A DNA stretch of 64,000 nt from Chrysaora quinquecirrha (Eukaryota; Cnidaria; Scyphozoa; Semaeostomeae; Pelagiidae): positions 118,750-182,749 of the forward strand of contig JACTAT010000181.1 of NCBI GenBank assembly GCA_014526335.1, written 5' to 3'. Numbering within the stretch: the first letter of the stretch is position 1; every line of letters starts with the position of its first letter. Both the position numbers and the translations under genes were made by a program. Under the pieces are notes generated by a model. That model had not been told where the DNA came from. It saw nothing but the letters and a program-made list of their open reading frames with translations, and ran no database searches. Below, piece after piece: positions 45,301 to 55,434 of the stretch.

Positions 45301-48300
45301 CACATTTACGACTTTTCAAAAGAGCAATGGAGCATGATTTTCATCATAACTTGGCGACAGTCGAAGGCATCACGAACAAAAAGCATATCTCAATGCTAGC
45401 AGGCTTACAAAGGTTGTTCCTACTTTTTGATCCTAGCAACTGCCACTAATTCACCATTTCTCCTTCACCTGCCAGAGAATCTTGCACTCTTCTAGAAGTG
45501 ACACGGTTTGCCTTATCTGATTGATTTTTCTGATTAGCCAGATGGACATGTGTTTTCAACTTGTTTTAATCCGTGGTTTGCCCTTCGGCGTTCTTAGTTG
45601 TTTCCTAAATTTAAACCCTATCTTCTCTTTGTTGCCATTAAACTTATTACCATTTCATCTATTATTAAAAAATGTCTCACAAAGCCCTGCCGTATAAATG
45701 CTTGGTATATTAGATATAAAATCTATTCTGGGATAAGAGTTGTTCGTTGGTGGCTATTCCTATTGAGAATCCGGGCGGTCAGTTCTTTTATATATGCATA
45801 TAGATGGAGATGATTTCTTTCCTAGATGGACGAAAATAGATTTTTCTGGGAAGGGGGGGGGGCTTGAAGCAATGGAATTGATGGATACAATGGAATCTTA
45901 ATACACAGACACCGGTTGGATCAATATTATTGTCCGTTGTATTGAGGTGTCCGCCGTATTGTTTGCTTTTACAAAGAAATTACCTTTGGGATGAAAACAT
46001 CGGTCCGTCGTTCGGACGTTTCAAGCGTATAGATGTGTCCGATAAAGGAGTTGCACTGTATTCTAGGTGTTCCCGACTGCTTTAGCATTACTATCAGAGC
46101 TAGTCCCCAGTCCACATCTGAGTGGTAGCAATTGAGGACTTGCGCACAGGCTATGTCAGAGCAGAATAAGCGAGCTGTGATATCAAAATATTCTCAATCG
46201 TGAACCATGCCCAGGGCCGTAGCTACAGGGGTCTGTGGGAATGTAAAACCCTCAGGCTAGTCGTCCGTCGGTAGATTTGAGAGGAACGGAATTTTTCGGC
46301 TATAGTAATTGAGGGCGAGAAATGGTGCAAATCAGAAGAAACGCCTGTCAAATTTTTGTGTCGGCAAATGTCGGGAACGCGTCCAGCAAATAGCTTGCCG
46401 ACGAATACTAGCATCCAATTTCCATAGCTGCCGACATTTTAGGTGTCAATAACAGTAAGTTGGTTACTAAGGATGAGCAAATGTCGAGAGAAAGTGCTTC
46501 CTAACCAGCTTATCGTACTTGGATATTTCAGTTTGCCAGCCTTAAGTGATACAAGCGCGGAGCAGCAAATCGGATGGAAATACAATACACGGAGTCGCTA
46601 AAACTGCCCTTGTCTAAAATTAGAGGTTGAGTCCTATTTCAAACTGTAAAGCATTCTAGAGTGCATTATCATATTAGCCTCAAATTATGCAGTGTATATA
46701 CAAGAATCAAAAGCTAAAAGAGCGTTTACGTATCTTTGACGTACTCGAAAGCTACAAGCAACTGATTAAAATGTTGTTGTTCAAGAGCTGAAAAGGTTGC
46801 GTTTTTTAAAGATCATTCATGAGTAGGATTGCAACTGTGCATTGTTGCATCTTGCTCAAAAGATTAATTTCTGAATCTGGATAGCGGATGGTTATTGCAC
46901 TGGGCAGGATGTATTTGCGAAATATGTTGAATAGAGTAGACAATTGCGGATACATGTCTTTACAATGTGTATTATAAGAGTGAACTGAGATAGACGTTCT
47001 TAATTTCTTTCGGTTACTTTAAAATCCGCTCAGAATTCTTGTGGTCCTAAGATCAGATTTGCTTCACAAAATGTTGATCTCTGGCCCAATCACAGCGATT
47101 CTTAGGAAATGAATCAGTGAATATAAAGCCAATGGAAGTTATTAAAAAGATAAAATTGCAAATATAGAAAAAAATAAAGATAACAACGGTATCGCAGGCC
47201 TGTTTCGTTTCGGAAGGGGAAGAGGTTGGGGAAAACCCCGTCCCTTTTTAGTTATCGAGATACCATGCCTGCAATTTCACAAAATTTGATTTTTTTTTTG
47301 CCAATCATAAACTTGGACATGAATTAGTGAGCATAAAGCCTACATTTTTTTAAAAAGCAACTGGTCAATAAGCAACTAGGACTTAGATTTTGTTAAAATT
47401 TTTGGTGAAATAGCTTTCTGCAAACTTGTCAATTACATTGAAAAGCCAGAATAGAGCCAAAATAAGGAGTTTTTAGGGGGTACCAGTCATTCTGCGAGGG
47501 CTGAAATACTAGATTTGTTAAGCAACTCTTGAGGGCTGGACCAAAGTCCAGTTGCTTATTGAAAAAGAAAAGTGTAATCGCAAGGATCGACAAAATCGAC
47601 ATAATCGCAATCTTAATTGTTAAAACTTGTGCAAAATCTTCATACATTGCATCGTTAGTAATGCGACTGTCTTTTACCCCTGTAGTCGATTTACCTGCCG
47701 CAGCCCAGGTATCACAGTTGGGGCTCGCCGAACATAAGATGCATATTTAGGAAGTAAGCGCTTCCTCGTGCTTGGCGTTGTTAGTGTCTATTTCCTGCCA
47801 CGTGCCACCTAGTACCAGAAATGCATCAAGGCACCGAAAATTTCTGAGTTGTTCCGAATAGATGGTTCAAGATTCACTGCCATATAGTATACAGCAAAGG
47901 GAGAAGTACTCATATGTGTCCTAAACGCCTGTTGTTGCTCAACTTGGCCGTCGCGCCAGCAGCTTTCTCGATACGACTGCCGATTTCCTGATCAGGACAC
48001 ATGATGTTACTGATAGTGGAGCTTCATGAAGGCTGGTTGTTGATGCTGACAGTATTGGAATAGGGATGTCAAAGGAGCCGTGGCGTTGTGGTATAGTCCA
48101 GCTAGAATGAGTTCAAGAGCTTAGAGGGGTTGGGGTTTGAGCCCTAGCCATGGTAGCGTCACAGCAAGGGTCGAGGTCTCGTGGGGTTCATCTACTTTTG
48201 ATACCCTGGTGACTGTTGTTTATCACACCATGTCACCTTCACTTTGACCGGATTAATTTGTCTTTTGATACTCATTGGCAGCCCGGTATCCTAAACCATA

Positions 48301-50376
48301 CACTGCGCTACGTTCGCCCGTAAATAGGAAAACAGTTCAACATACATGCTTGAATAGCATTGCGGACTGCGCGTTTGCATGCGAGATGATAGTTTTTGCT
48401 GTTTTATACCTACATTGCACTCTGCACAACATTCGCTTGTAAATAGGAAAACAGTACTACATAATATGCTTGAAAAGCATTATCTGCGCTTGCTCTCTCA
48501 GTAGCAAGCATCATCGCGTGAAGCACGCATCTAATTTTAGAAGCATTTTCGAAAAAGCCAATCAAAGCATAAATCTGCTTCAGCTTTTGTGCAATAAAGG
48601 GGGAAGCGGACTTAGGTTCCTGCGCAAAGAAGGAAAGGTTGTTTAGACGTAAAAGTCTGTTTAATTGAGATTCTGTGGTATGATTTGGGTTGCACGTCAG
48701 TTGAACATGAATAAAGGATTTTGAATTCTAAGTACTCCATTCTTTGTCATCTTAAAACTCTCCGATCAGATTTCGGTGAATCCCCGATTAGATTTGCAGC
48801 AGTATTTATGGTTAGTCATATTGAATTAAAGATCCCAAGGGCTTTATCTGATCCCAGTTAATTGTGTTATGCATGTTGTTCATAAAGTCGCAATTTTGTA
48901 TCAATATTTGTAGCAAAACAAGATTTCGCTGCTGAATTTCACGAATGCTTTGAGGTTTTGCATACGAAAGCTACGCTAAAGAAACCTTTGTAATCAAAAC
49001 ATCAGAAGTGACTTTTTCATTAAGATGCAATTTTTTAGCAATATTTTGCAAGCTGCCGAATTTCACGAATGCCTTGGAGGTCGTTCATATGAAAGCTACC
49101 TCAAAGCAGCCTTTGTCATCAAAACATTAGAAGCAACTTATTCTTCACGTTGCAATTATGTATCAATATTTTGCTGCAAATTACATTCGCTGCAGAATTT
49201 AATGAATGCCTTTGAGGTCGTTCATATGAAAGCCACCCCAAAGCAGCCTTTGTCATCAAAACATTAGAAGCAACTTATTCTTCAAGTTGCAATTATGTAT
49301 CAATATTTTGCTGCAAATTACATTCGCTGCAGAATTTAATGAATGCCTTTGAGGTCGTTCATATGAAAGCCACCCCAAAGCAGCCTTTGTCATCAAAACA
49401 TTAGAAGCAACTTATTCTGCAAGTTGCAATTATGTATCAATATTTTGCAGCAAATTACATTCGCTGCAGAATTTTACGAATGCCTTTGAGGTCGTTCATG
49501 TGAAAGCCACCCTAAAGCAGCCTTTGCCATCAAAACATTAGAAGCAACTTATTCTTCGAGTTGCAATTATGTATCAATATTTTGCAGCAAATTACATTCG
49601 TTGCAGAATTTAATGAATGCCTTCGAGGTCGTTCATATGAAAGCCACCCCAAAGCAGCCTTTGTCATCAAAACATTAGAAGCAACTTATTCTGCAAGTTG
49701 CAATTATGTATCAATATTTTGCAGCAAATTACATTCGTTGCAGAATTTAATGAATGCCTTTGAGGTCGTTCATATGAAAGCCACCCCAAAGCAGCCTTTG
49801 CCATCAAAACATTAGAAGCAACTTATTCTTCGAGTTGCAATTATGTATCAATATTTTGCAGCAAATTACATTCGTTGCAGAATTTAATGAATGCCTTTGA
49901 GGTCGTTCATATGAAAGCCACCCCAAAGCAGCCTTTGTCATCAAAACATTAGAAGCAACTTATTCTGCAAGTTGCAATTATGTATCAATATTTTGCAGCA
50001 AATTACATTCGTTGCAGAATTTAATGAATGCCTTTGAGGTCGTTCATATGAAAGCTACCCCAAAGCAGCCTTTGTCATCAAAACATAAGAAGTGCCTTAT
50101 TCATCAAAGGGGCACAAGCTGCAGGTCAACATTAGTTGTAAAGCTGCCAGAACCCCTTAAGTGGAGTGGGTAAAGAAAAGATTGCTTACTTGCTTGCTTG
50201 CTTGCAGTGCTTGATCTGAATATTGTAGTTTCTGTATCAAAACTGTTGAACTCAGATTTTAAGTTGGCCTGACCGATACAGTACAAGTAGGACGATTTAC
50301 CGCGTTCTGATGTCGTAACCTTTTTGTATTTAGGCCCGCAAGCTCACCAGCAACAACTCCAGTTGAAACAAAGTGA
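39316..50376 (+). CDS. Pax2/5/8-class (PaxB-like) transcription factor, six-exon model
   Basis: A sequence-specific nuclear regulator. Model: 39316-39328, 39678-40313, 41648-41997, 42614-43104, 44333-44561, 50334-50376. All introns are GT-AG and all phases agree. The paired domain (residues ~5-132) carries Q42, R44 and H47 of Pax2/5/8 (Pax6 has I, Q, N). The octapeptide YSINGILG (~177-184, Groucho-binding in known Pax proteins) follows, then a Gln-rich linker. The complete homeodomain (~283-342) has Ser at position 50 (VWFSNRRAK), and a Ser/Pro/Gln-rich tail closes the protein. Vertebrate Pax2/5/8 keep only part of the homeodomain; PaxB of non-bilaterians keeps it all. One break: after RRAKMRK the frame meets TAG (42650-42652), while the next frame stays open to the exon end. 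With that one-base shift the model is about 586 residues. The first and last exons are less certain. Confidence 0.88.
39678..40313 (+). CDS. Pax exon 2: paired domain and octapeptide
   Basis: The acceptor TTGTTTTAG is followed by codons for [18 protein letters not shown] and the whole paired domain, in one exon. [18 protein letters not shown] identifies the Pax2/5/8 class. The octapeptide YSINGILG is at 40193-40216. The donor is AAG/GTAACT. Sequence open upstream of 39678 is intron, not coding. Confidence 0.93.
40416..40791. mobile_element. T-rich TIR element (word GTTTCTTA) in Pax intron 2
   Basis: The ends are CACTCTTTTTTTTTATAAG and CTTATAAAAAAAAGAGTG, with TA on both sides (40414-40415, 40792-40793). 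GTTTCTTA recurs at least eight times, often next to CAGTACTGA. 376 bp. Confidence 0.85.
41120..41640. repeat. tRNA-derived SINE-like repeat, interrupted
   Basis: CGTGGTGTAATCCAGCTT is box-A-like and GGTTCGAGCC (41188-41197) is a good box B. After a 316-bp insertion, the body resumes as CATCACAGCCAGGTCAAGGT... A second, uninterrupted copy lies at 48075-48260 (CGTTGTGGTATAGTCCAGCT, GGGTTTGAGCCCTAG). Confidence 0.65.
41215..41530. mobile_element. Element nested in the SINE, 7-bp duplication CATCACA
   Basis: CATCACA occurs at 41208-41214 and 41531-41537, and the 48-kb SINE copy has no insert here. Near the ends are GACAAGTTGGCCCACT and AGTGGGCCGACTTGTC. The word ACAAGTCGGCCCA or its complement repeats about six times inside. 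No coding capacity. Confidence 0.7.
41648..41997 (+). CDS. Pax exon 3: Gln-rich linker and homeodomain helices 1-2
   Basis: The acceptor TATCTTTCTAG is followed by a Gln/His/Asn-rich stretch (about residues 225-270) and then [19 protein letters not shown], the start of the homeodomain. It ends at TRVQ with donor GTTGAA. Splitting the homeodomain between VQ and VWF is a common Pax/paired-class intron position. Confidence 0.9.
42614..43104 (+). CDS. Pax exon 4: homeodomain recognition helix and Ser/Thr/Pro-rich region, frame-broken
   Basis: It starts [12 protein letters not shown], which completes homeodomain helix 3. In that frame TAG follows at once (42650-42652). The frame one base on is open from 42645 through [13 protein letters not shown] and [14 protein letters not shown] to the strong donor ACAA/GTAAGTCAG. 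Either one extra base is present near 42650, or a short isoform truly ends here. Confidence 0.8.
43890..44165. mobile_element. MITE-like CAAACATT element(s) in Pax intron 4
   Basis: CCAAACGATCAAACATTG at the left and a second CCAAACAATCAAACATTG at 44094, each followed by TTTCAAACATTTGAAATTCG. They look like two tandem or nested partial copies of the family at 52219-52492. Confidence 0.5.
44333..44561 (+). CDS. Pax exon 5: C-terminal region with poly-Gln
   Basis: The acceptor TTTTTTCTAG and incoming phase match the exon-4 donor. It codes a Ser-rich segment, then [13 protein letters not shown] (a CAA run, probably length-variable), then [17 protein letters not shown]. Donor CTG/GTATGA. Confidence 0.72.
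44888..45081. mobile_element. Pogo/Tigger-like MITE, TA duplication
   Basis: The ends are GAGTGGAACCTCC and GGAGGTCCCACTC, with TA at 44886-44887 and 45082-45083. The interior has the repeated phrase GTCCGTTTTATAGAG/TGTCCGTTTTGTAGATG that is typical of pogo-group ends. 194 bp. Confidence 0.7.
45084..47342. other. Pax intron 5 sequence, no other gene seen
   Basis: It holds a second, more diverged pogo-like copy at about 45888-46062 (ACAATGGAATC..GTTGCACTGT with GTGTCCG phrases) and otherwise unremarkable non-coding DNA. Confidence 0.45.
47343..47574. mobile_element. T-rich TIR element (word GTTGCTTA)
   Basis: TA (47341-47342) then CATTTTTTTAAAAAGCAACT. The right end is GTTGCTTATTGAAAAAGAAA + AGTG, then TA (47575-47576). 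AAGCAACT recurs inside. It is the most diverged and shortest member. Confidence 0.6.
48075..48260 (+). repeat. tRNA-derived SINE-like repeat, uninterrupted copy
   Basis: It has a box-A-like TGGTATAGTCCAG and a box-B-like GGGTTTGAGCC. The body AGGTCTCGTGGGGTTCATCTAC and CACACCATGTCACCTTCACT correspond to the 41.1-41.6 kb copy. Confidence 0.6.
48295..48500. repeat. Direct duplication, ~115-bp unit
   Basis: The phrase GTAAATAGGAAAACAGT..CATA..ATGCTTGAA.AGCATT occurs twice (48320 and 48429) in the same orientation. Confidence 0.65.
48900..50095. repeat. 137-bp satellite, about nine copies
   Basis: TTTGAGGTCGTTCATATGAA recurs at 49211, 49348 and 49485, exactly 137 apart, and continues to about 50040. 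Copies alternate two variants (TTCTTCRAGTTGC / TTCTGCAAGTTGC), hinting at a 274-bp dimer. 137 is not a codon multiple, so the frames inside are artefacts. It lies in the putative last Pax intron. Confidence 0.93.
50334..50376 (+). CDS. Pax exon 6 (candidate terminal exon)
   Basis: The acceptor TTTTTGTATTTAG precedes codons for [13 protein letters not shown] and stop TGA at 50374-50376. The phase matches exon 5 (TG plus G gives Trp). A Ser/Pro/Thr-rich end suits a Pax transactivation tail. An AATAAA lies at 50980-50985. The 5.8-kb intron and short exon make this tentative. Confidence 0.4.
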
Positions 50377-51307
50377 CGCAACTACAATGTGAGAGGACTG
50401 TTAAACTTGAAAATACAGATTATGGATATAAGAAGATCCTACGCCCAAGTTGTACATAGAGTTGTACATAGAAATGTCTTGTGCTATCTGTTTTGGTAGG
50501 GAAACAATTTTCTGATAGACTTATCAATGGTAGGAGTGGCAATATTTACGGTAAAGCGGTATGTATATTAACCGGATCATTTGAAAAGGTAATGGTATCC
50601 ATCGGTGACGTTGTCTCTCCATAGACAGGTCTACCCAATTCTATTCCGTGAATTAGCTACAACATGAGTAAATACTGTTAAATCCAAAACAGTCAATCCC
50701 TGATCGATTTTCCCTTGCTTGCTTGCCATCTTATAGCCAAACGAGAACGTCGTAACTTCTCACATACATTGTAAGTAAAGCAATTTTTAGCCCCCCCCCT
50801 GACTTACAGACTTACGGAATCAGAAGAATTATGACGGGGGCACATCTTGCCTCAAGAATATCTCTCGACTACTGGTAGACCTGGTATATATTTTTTTCGA
50901 ATTTTCTGCAAATTTCTATTTTTATATAGATGAAGCGTCCTGTATATAACGTGCTTTTGATAAACATTTTGCAAAATTGAATAAAAAGTAGGATTTTCTT
51001 CATTATATTTAGTATTTTTAGAGAAATGCCATCGTAGGCATTTATCTTAGGCGTATTTACGCTTTCATTACCCGTTTCTCTTAACCATATAGCAGGACAT
51101 GTGGAGAGGGGGACCTGCGGGGTAAAACAGGGTAAAATGCTCTGAAGGGACCTGCAAATATTGCAATGCACTTTTATGTTTTCTCCGAACCGCTTAAGGT
51201 TCCGGTATGATTTGATTAGGCTGGGACCAGTCTGCCAGCTAAGGGCAAGCCCACTAGCTAAATCACTTATTTTATTTTAATAGTGAAAAATGTTTGTACA
51301 GTATAGA
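50377..51307. other. Possible Pax 3'UTR and downstream DNA
   Basis: AATAAA at 50980-50985 is the best poly(A) candidate. No other gene is recognised. Confidence 0.35.
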
Positions 51308-51447
51308 TAGACTTATTATCTGAGTCCCAATTATCGCTCACCAGACCGAGACTACACCAAACCGAGATCACTCAAACTGGGCGTCTACTTTGAGCGTCTA
51401 GGCGATTCATTTCAATAGCAATAACTACGACTCAGGTAGCAAGTCTA
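51308..51447. mobile_element. 140-bp MITE, TAGACTTATTA ends
   Basis: TAGACTTATTATCTGAGTCC at the left and GACTCAGGTAGCAAGTCTA at the right, with internal inverted TTATCGCT../..AGCAATAA. The same element, with a large insertion, is at 60829-61742. Confidence 0.75.
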
Positions 51448-51449
51448 CA

Positions 51450-52216
51450 GTATAGATAGGTAAATCGGTATTTTTCGCCAGCTTGAAGCTTTCTATCTAA
51501 AATCTAAACGATACAGTTTTTAATGTCCAAACTAGATGTTTAATATTGAAGTATCCTGATGCGTTTTGTATCAAGTTTTCTTGTGTTATTATTATTTATG
51601 GATAACTAATTTTTACCCGTTTTGGAGCTTTTTGATATGGCCCGGTAATAATGTGTAAATAGGACACCATTTCGATAAGTATACGAAGTTACTGATCGCG
51701 GGACCGTGTCACTTCAATTCAATTCAATCCCTTCAATCACATAGTGATGAAACTACCGTTTGCTATTGAAGTGAATCATCCCTGAATTTTTCACCTTAGT
51801 TTTTATACCAGTTAGATTATTTAAGTAAATGAATTTTATTACAATAAATTCTTGTTGTTGTTAATTATTTATGCTGCAATGAATCGTTATCCAAGGCCAT
51901 AAGACGCATTTCCATTCAGCTCGTTTTGTCACGCCCGTGATTTTCGCGATCGACTTTCGATCTGATCATGCGTATTTCAAAAGAATTCCCTGCTTTGTCC
52001 GTGCTCGCGATCGCAGAAGAAAATAGAAACTTAAAAATAAGCAAACAATATATCATGTATAATATATTTTATATTAACGAAGCTTTTCGTTCACGTGGAA
52101 CATCCTCAGGTGTTACTGAATGGAAATCCGCCGTTAGCCTGCCTCAGCCTTATTGACAGTTCTCGACCTTGGGTAAGAGAGCCACATAAATTGGCGTTTC
52201 GTCATATGGTATTGAT
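51450..52216. other. Intergenic stretch
   Basis: No gene, RNA or repeat is recognised. Confidence 0.35.
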
Positions 52217-52218
52217 AT

Positions 52219-52492
52219 AGGCCCTGGCCAAACGGTCAAACATTGTCAAACATTTAAAATATACTTTTTATGCAAATGTTTTAACGTTTGACCACCACGC
52301 AAAGCAAGCAAAACATGTTTCTAAACATTGTTTTCGCTTCAAGCAAACAATGTTTTTGAACTTTTTCAAAAAAAAACGCAACAAAATCTTCTTACTTGTG
52401 CTTGTTTTATGACGTGGCAAACGTTCAAACATTGCTGGATAAGCAAATCTGAAATGTTTCACAAATAATGTTTGATCGTTTGGCCAGGGCCT
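52219..52492. mobile_element. MITE with AGGCCCTGGCCAAACG ends
   Basis: The left end AGGCCCTGGCCAAACGGTCA and right end GATCGTTTGGCCAGGGCCT are clear inverted repeats. CAAACATT/AATGTTTGA words are repeated inside. It is the best-preserved of four family members. The target duplication is unclear. Confidence 0.75.
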
Positions 52493-54572
52493 TAGATTTA
52501 ATTAGAAAATATTATGTTGTAGCGTTGTTTTTGTTGTATCATAGTCAATAGAATAATATTGTTTTTCATTGACTATGGTTGTATTTAATATTCATATTTT
52601 GCTTTTAATTACTTAATATTTGTCGTTTTAAACAGTATTTAAATATCTGAATTTGTACTAAATAACAAAATATTTAATCTTGCAGTATTTTGCCGTTTAT
52701 ATTTAATGTTTTGGTATGACAAGTAAGTAAGCAGTGTATATAAATATTTTCAAAATTCAAAACTTTTTGTAGTTGACGTTATTTGACGTTTGAAGTAGAT
52801 ATTTTTATCGTAAACAGCTAGCTAATTTTACTGGACTGTTCTTGAAACTATTTTCCTTGAATTGTTGTGTATCAGAATCATTTGAAAATGTTTTTTTTGT
52901 TTTCTATCTGTTTTTACTGTCAAAACTTACATAGAGTTATAGATATAGGATAGAGATATAGGATATAGAGTTAGAGATATAGGTTAGAGTTTTACGTTTA
53001 TGTGGGCAGTGGGTTGGTTCTACAATGAAGAAGAGGGGACATGGAAAGTTTGCGACTGTTTTTCCTCAGGTCGAAGAACATTTTGTTCGAAAATCTATTC
53101 CTGGCTACACGTGCAACATTTAGTTTTTATGGCCGCGGCACACTTTTTCATCATGTCCTATCGCCATTTCAAGCAAAGTGCCGCACGCGTATCCGCGGCT
53201 TTATGGAAAAATATTCATACGATTCTTTCTTGCAAGGAATCTTGCGTTGCAAGTATCGCAAAATTTCTCAGACATTTTTGCTAATAGAAATTTAAGTCTA
53301 ATCTGATTGGTTGATTTCCACCGCTTGGGACATTTGCATCGAGAAGACGAGCCAATCAGCTTCATTGTTCAAATTATCTTGAATGTATTGTTTTCCACGT
53401 CCCTTGGGACTCTTTGCTCTCAAAGTTTTATGGAATAGAATTTCACTCCTAGTCAGAACTTCAAATTTTTGTTAGCCGTCCACCTGCAAGTGCTGGACAG
53501 AACTTATACTGCTTTTGAAATAGGCCTAAATGCAGGTTTGATTTGAAGCAGACAGTTTATGAAGACAACACAAGGTTTTGGGCAAAGAGCTGTAAGTGCC
53601 GACTACTTATTTTAGAGATAACAATTCTTCATTTTACTGTCTCGTTTCTGCAGGTGGATTTTGAAACATCGAAACCTGACAACGGCAAGGACAGAATCAA
53701 AATGTGCCATTTTTAAGCAGAAGTGAAGCTCGACATTTCGTTCAGCTTCAGCTGAGTGAAAGAGATTTATTGACAATTGAGCACGGGGGATGCGTTTTAT
53801 TGATACTTTCAGTTCAAGGGGAAACATCATGAATATTCTTTTTGACTCGACCCGTATTGCTGGCGAAAGGCCGTGACATTCAGAAAGTCAGCCAGGGTGC
53901 CTTGCGGTCCAGTCCAGGCGTCGCAAACGAGGTCGCAAAGTCCCGCAACGACGAGCATTTGTTACCCCGACAATTTTTCGTGGTGCGTGCTTTTTGCTTA
54001 TACCAGAGGCGGACTGGCAGCGAATATCAAGGGTTGCTATTTCCAGTAAAAGGGGCCTGTTTTTACTATAGTAATGTTTCTTGTCAGTTGCTTCTAGGGA
54101 GCTCCTCTGTAAAAAATCAATTCGAGGCAAGGGCTACTGTTCATGTAAATACTTCTTTTCTTATTTGCGATATTTCGATGGCAAAATCTTCTCCCTTTAT
54201 GCATATTTTCGCATTTCTATATTTTCTTGCTTCCATATTTTTGTACGCATATGCTGATTATCTTACTAAATTCCTACGGGCCCTCGGCGTCTCCGTTACG
54301 TCACTGCCGTCTGCCAATAGCCCACTGATGTTTATTTTTGAACCATGTCTCGCTGCATTCTTGCAGATGCAAAATGCAGAGCGCATTTCTAGAATTGCAA
54401 TGCTTAGATTAGAACTTCTTTTGACATCAAGAGAGAAATCTTTGTGCTGAATGATTTTTCAAAAGAATGATATTACAGTAAATAAGTTTACAAAAAATCT
54501 AGATTATTACTAGATAATGTTATATCTATCTCACTATAGGTTCGCTTAATCTAAATCTACCGTGTTGTATCT
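52493..54572. other. Intergenic stretch between Pax and SLC22
   Basis: GATATAGGATAGAGATATAG short repeats lie at 52935-52990. At 54006, CAGAGGCGGACTGGC resembles the hAT terminal repeat of the 9.5-kb element (one mismatch), followed by GTAAAAGGGGCC as in its right end. This is probably a fragment. The 200-codon open frame at 53842-54450 runs through it and shows no domain. Confidence 0.4.
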
Positions 54573-55066
54573 TCTGGCCAAACGATCAAACATTGTTGGC
54601 GAAACATTGGAAATTTGCTTAACATAAGATGCAAATGTTTGAGCGTTTGACCACGTCGAAAAACATGGCTTGGGAAGCAGAATCGTTTCGCAGTGTTTTT
54701 TGAAAAGTTCAAAAACATTTTATGCCTGTGTCCAGTCGCATAGCCAGACTTCCAATGCTGAAGGGTCAAAAGGGTGTGGTCAAGAAAAATAGGGTGTGGT
54801 TTTAAGAGCAAATTACCAAGTCGTACTCTGCGACACTTTTGCATCAGATTTTAGCCTCTACACAAATACTTTTTTGGCAATGATCAGGAGGGTGACAGCC
54901 CCCCCGTGCCCCCTGGCTCACTACTGCTTGTGTCAAACATGTGTCAAACAATGTTTGACGAGCAATGTTTTGTGAGTGATGTGGTCTAACAGTCAATCAT
55001 TGTGCTTGACTAGCAAATTGCAAATGCTTAACAAACAACATTTGATCGTTTGGCTAGGGTCTTAGT
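54573..55066. mobile_element. MITE-like CAAACATT element, long copy
   Basis: The left end is GGCCAAACGATCAAACATTG and the right CATTTGATCGTTTGGCTAGG. An unrelated segment (about 54725-54930, ending CCCCCCGTGCCCCCTGGCTC) looks inserted in the middle. Confidence 0.6.
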
Positions 55067-55169
55067 TTCCCAAACGCATTTCGTAAAGGACAGTATATGT
55101 TTTTTAAAAATCCATCTTTGAGTTAAGTTTAAGCAAACTTTTTCATCGATTAGTTGGCGTCTTTTCTCT

Positions 55170-55434
55170 TTAAGCGACCATTTGCATCTCTTGCTCGCCA
55201 TCTTTTTCCATAAGTGGTGGGAAGCTAACATTTTGATTTGTTTCAAATGTTTCAGCCGTTTGCATGTCCCGGGTTTCTGGTAGCCAAAAAGTGCAAAATG
55301 AAGCAATGAGTGATGCACCGCCCATAACCAAAAATGGGAGAAAACCATGAAAATGTTTCAACCATTTTGTTACCCAAGGAGCAAGCGCTGCACCAATTCG
55401 ACTTTTTATTTGCAAATATCCAAGTCCTTCGGCC
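55170..55434 (-). CDS. SLC22 last exon (TM11-12 and C-terminus)
   Basis: The acceptor GCTTTTTAG and phase complete the Arg of PTVVR. It codes AEGLGYLQIKSRIGAALAPW, two membrane segments, LPET and a hydrophilic tail ending EQEMQMVA, stop TAA. Confidence 0.93.

Noticed and set aside
53842..54450. 202-codon + strand open frame
   Set aside because: No domain, no splice or start support, and it runs through a hAT-terminus-like fragment (54006).
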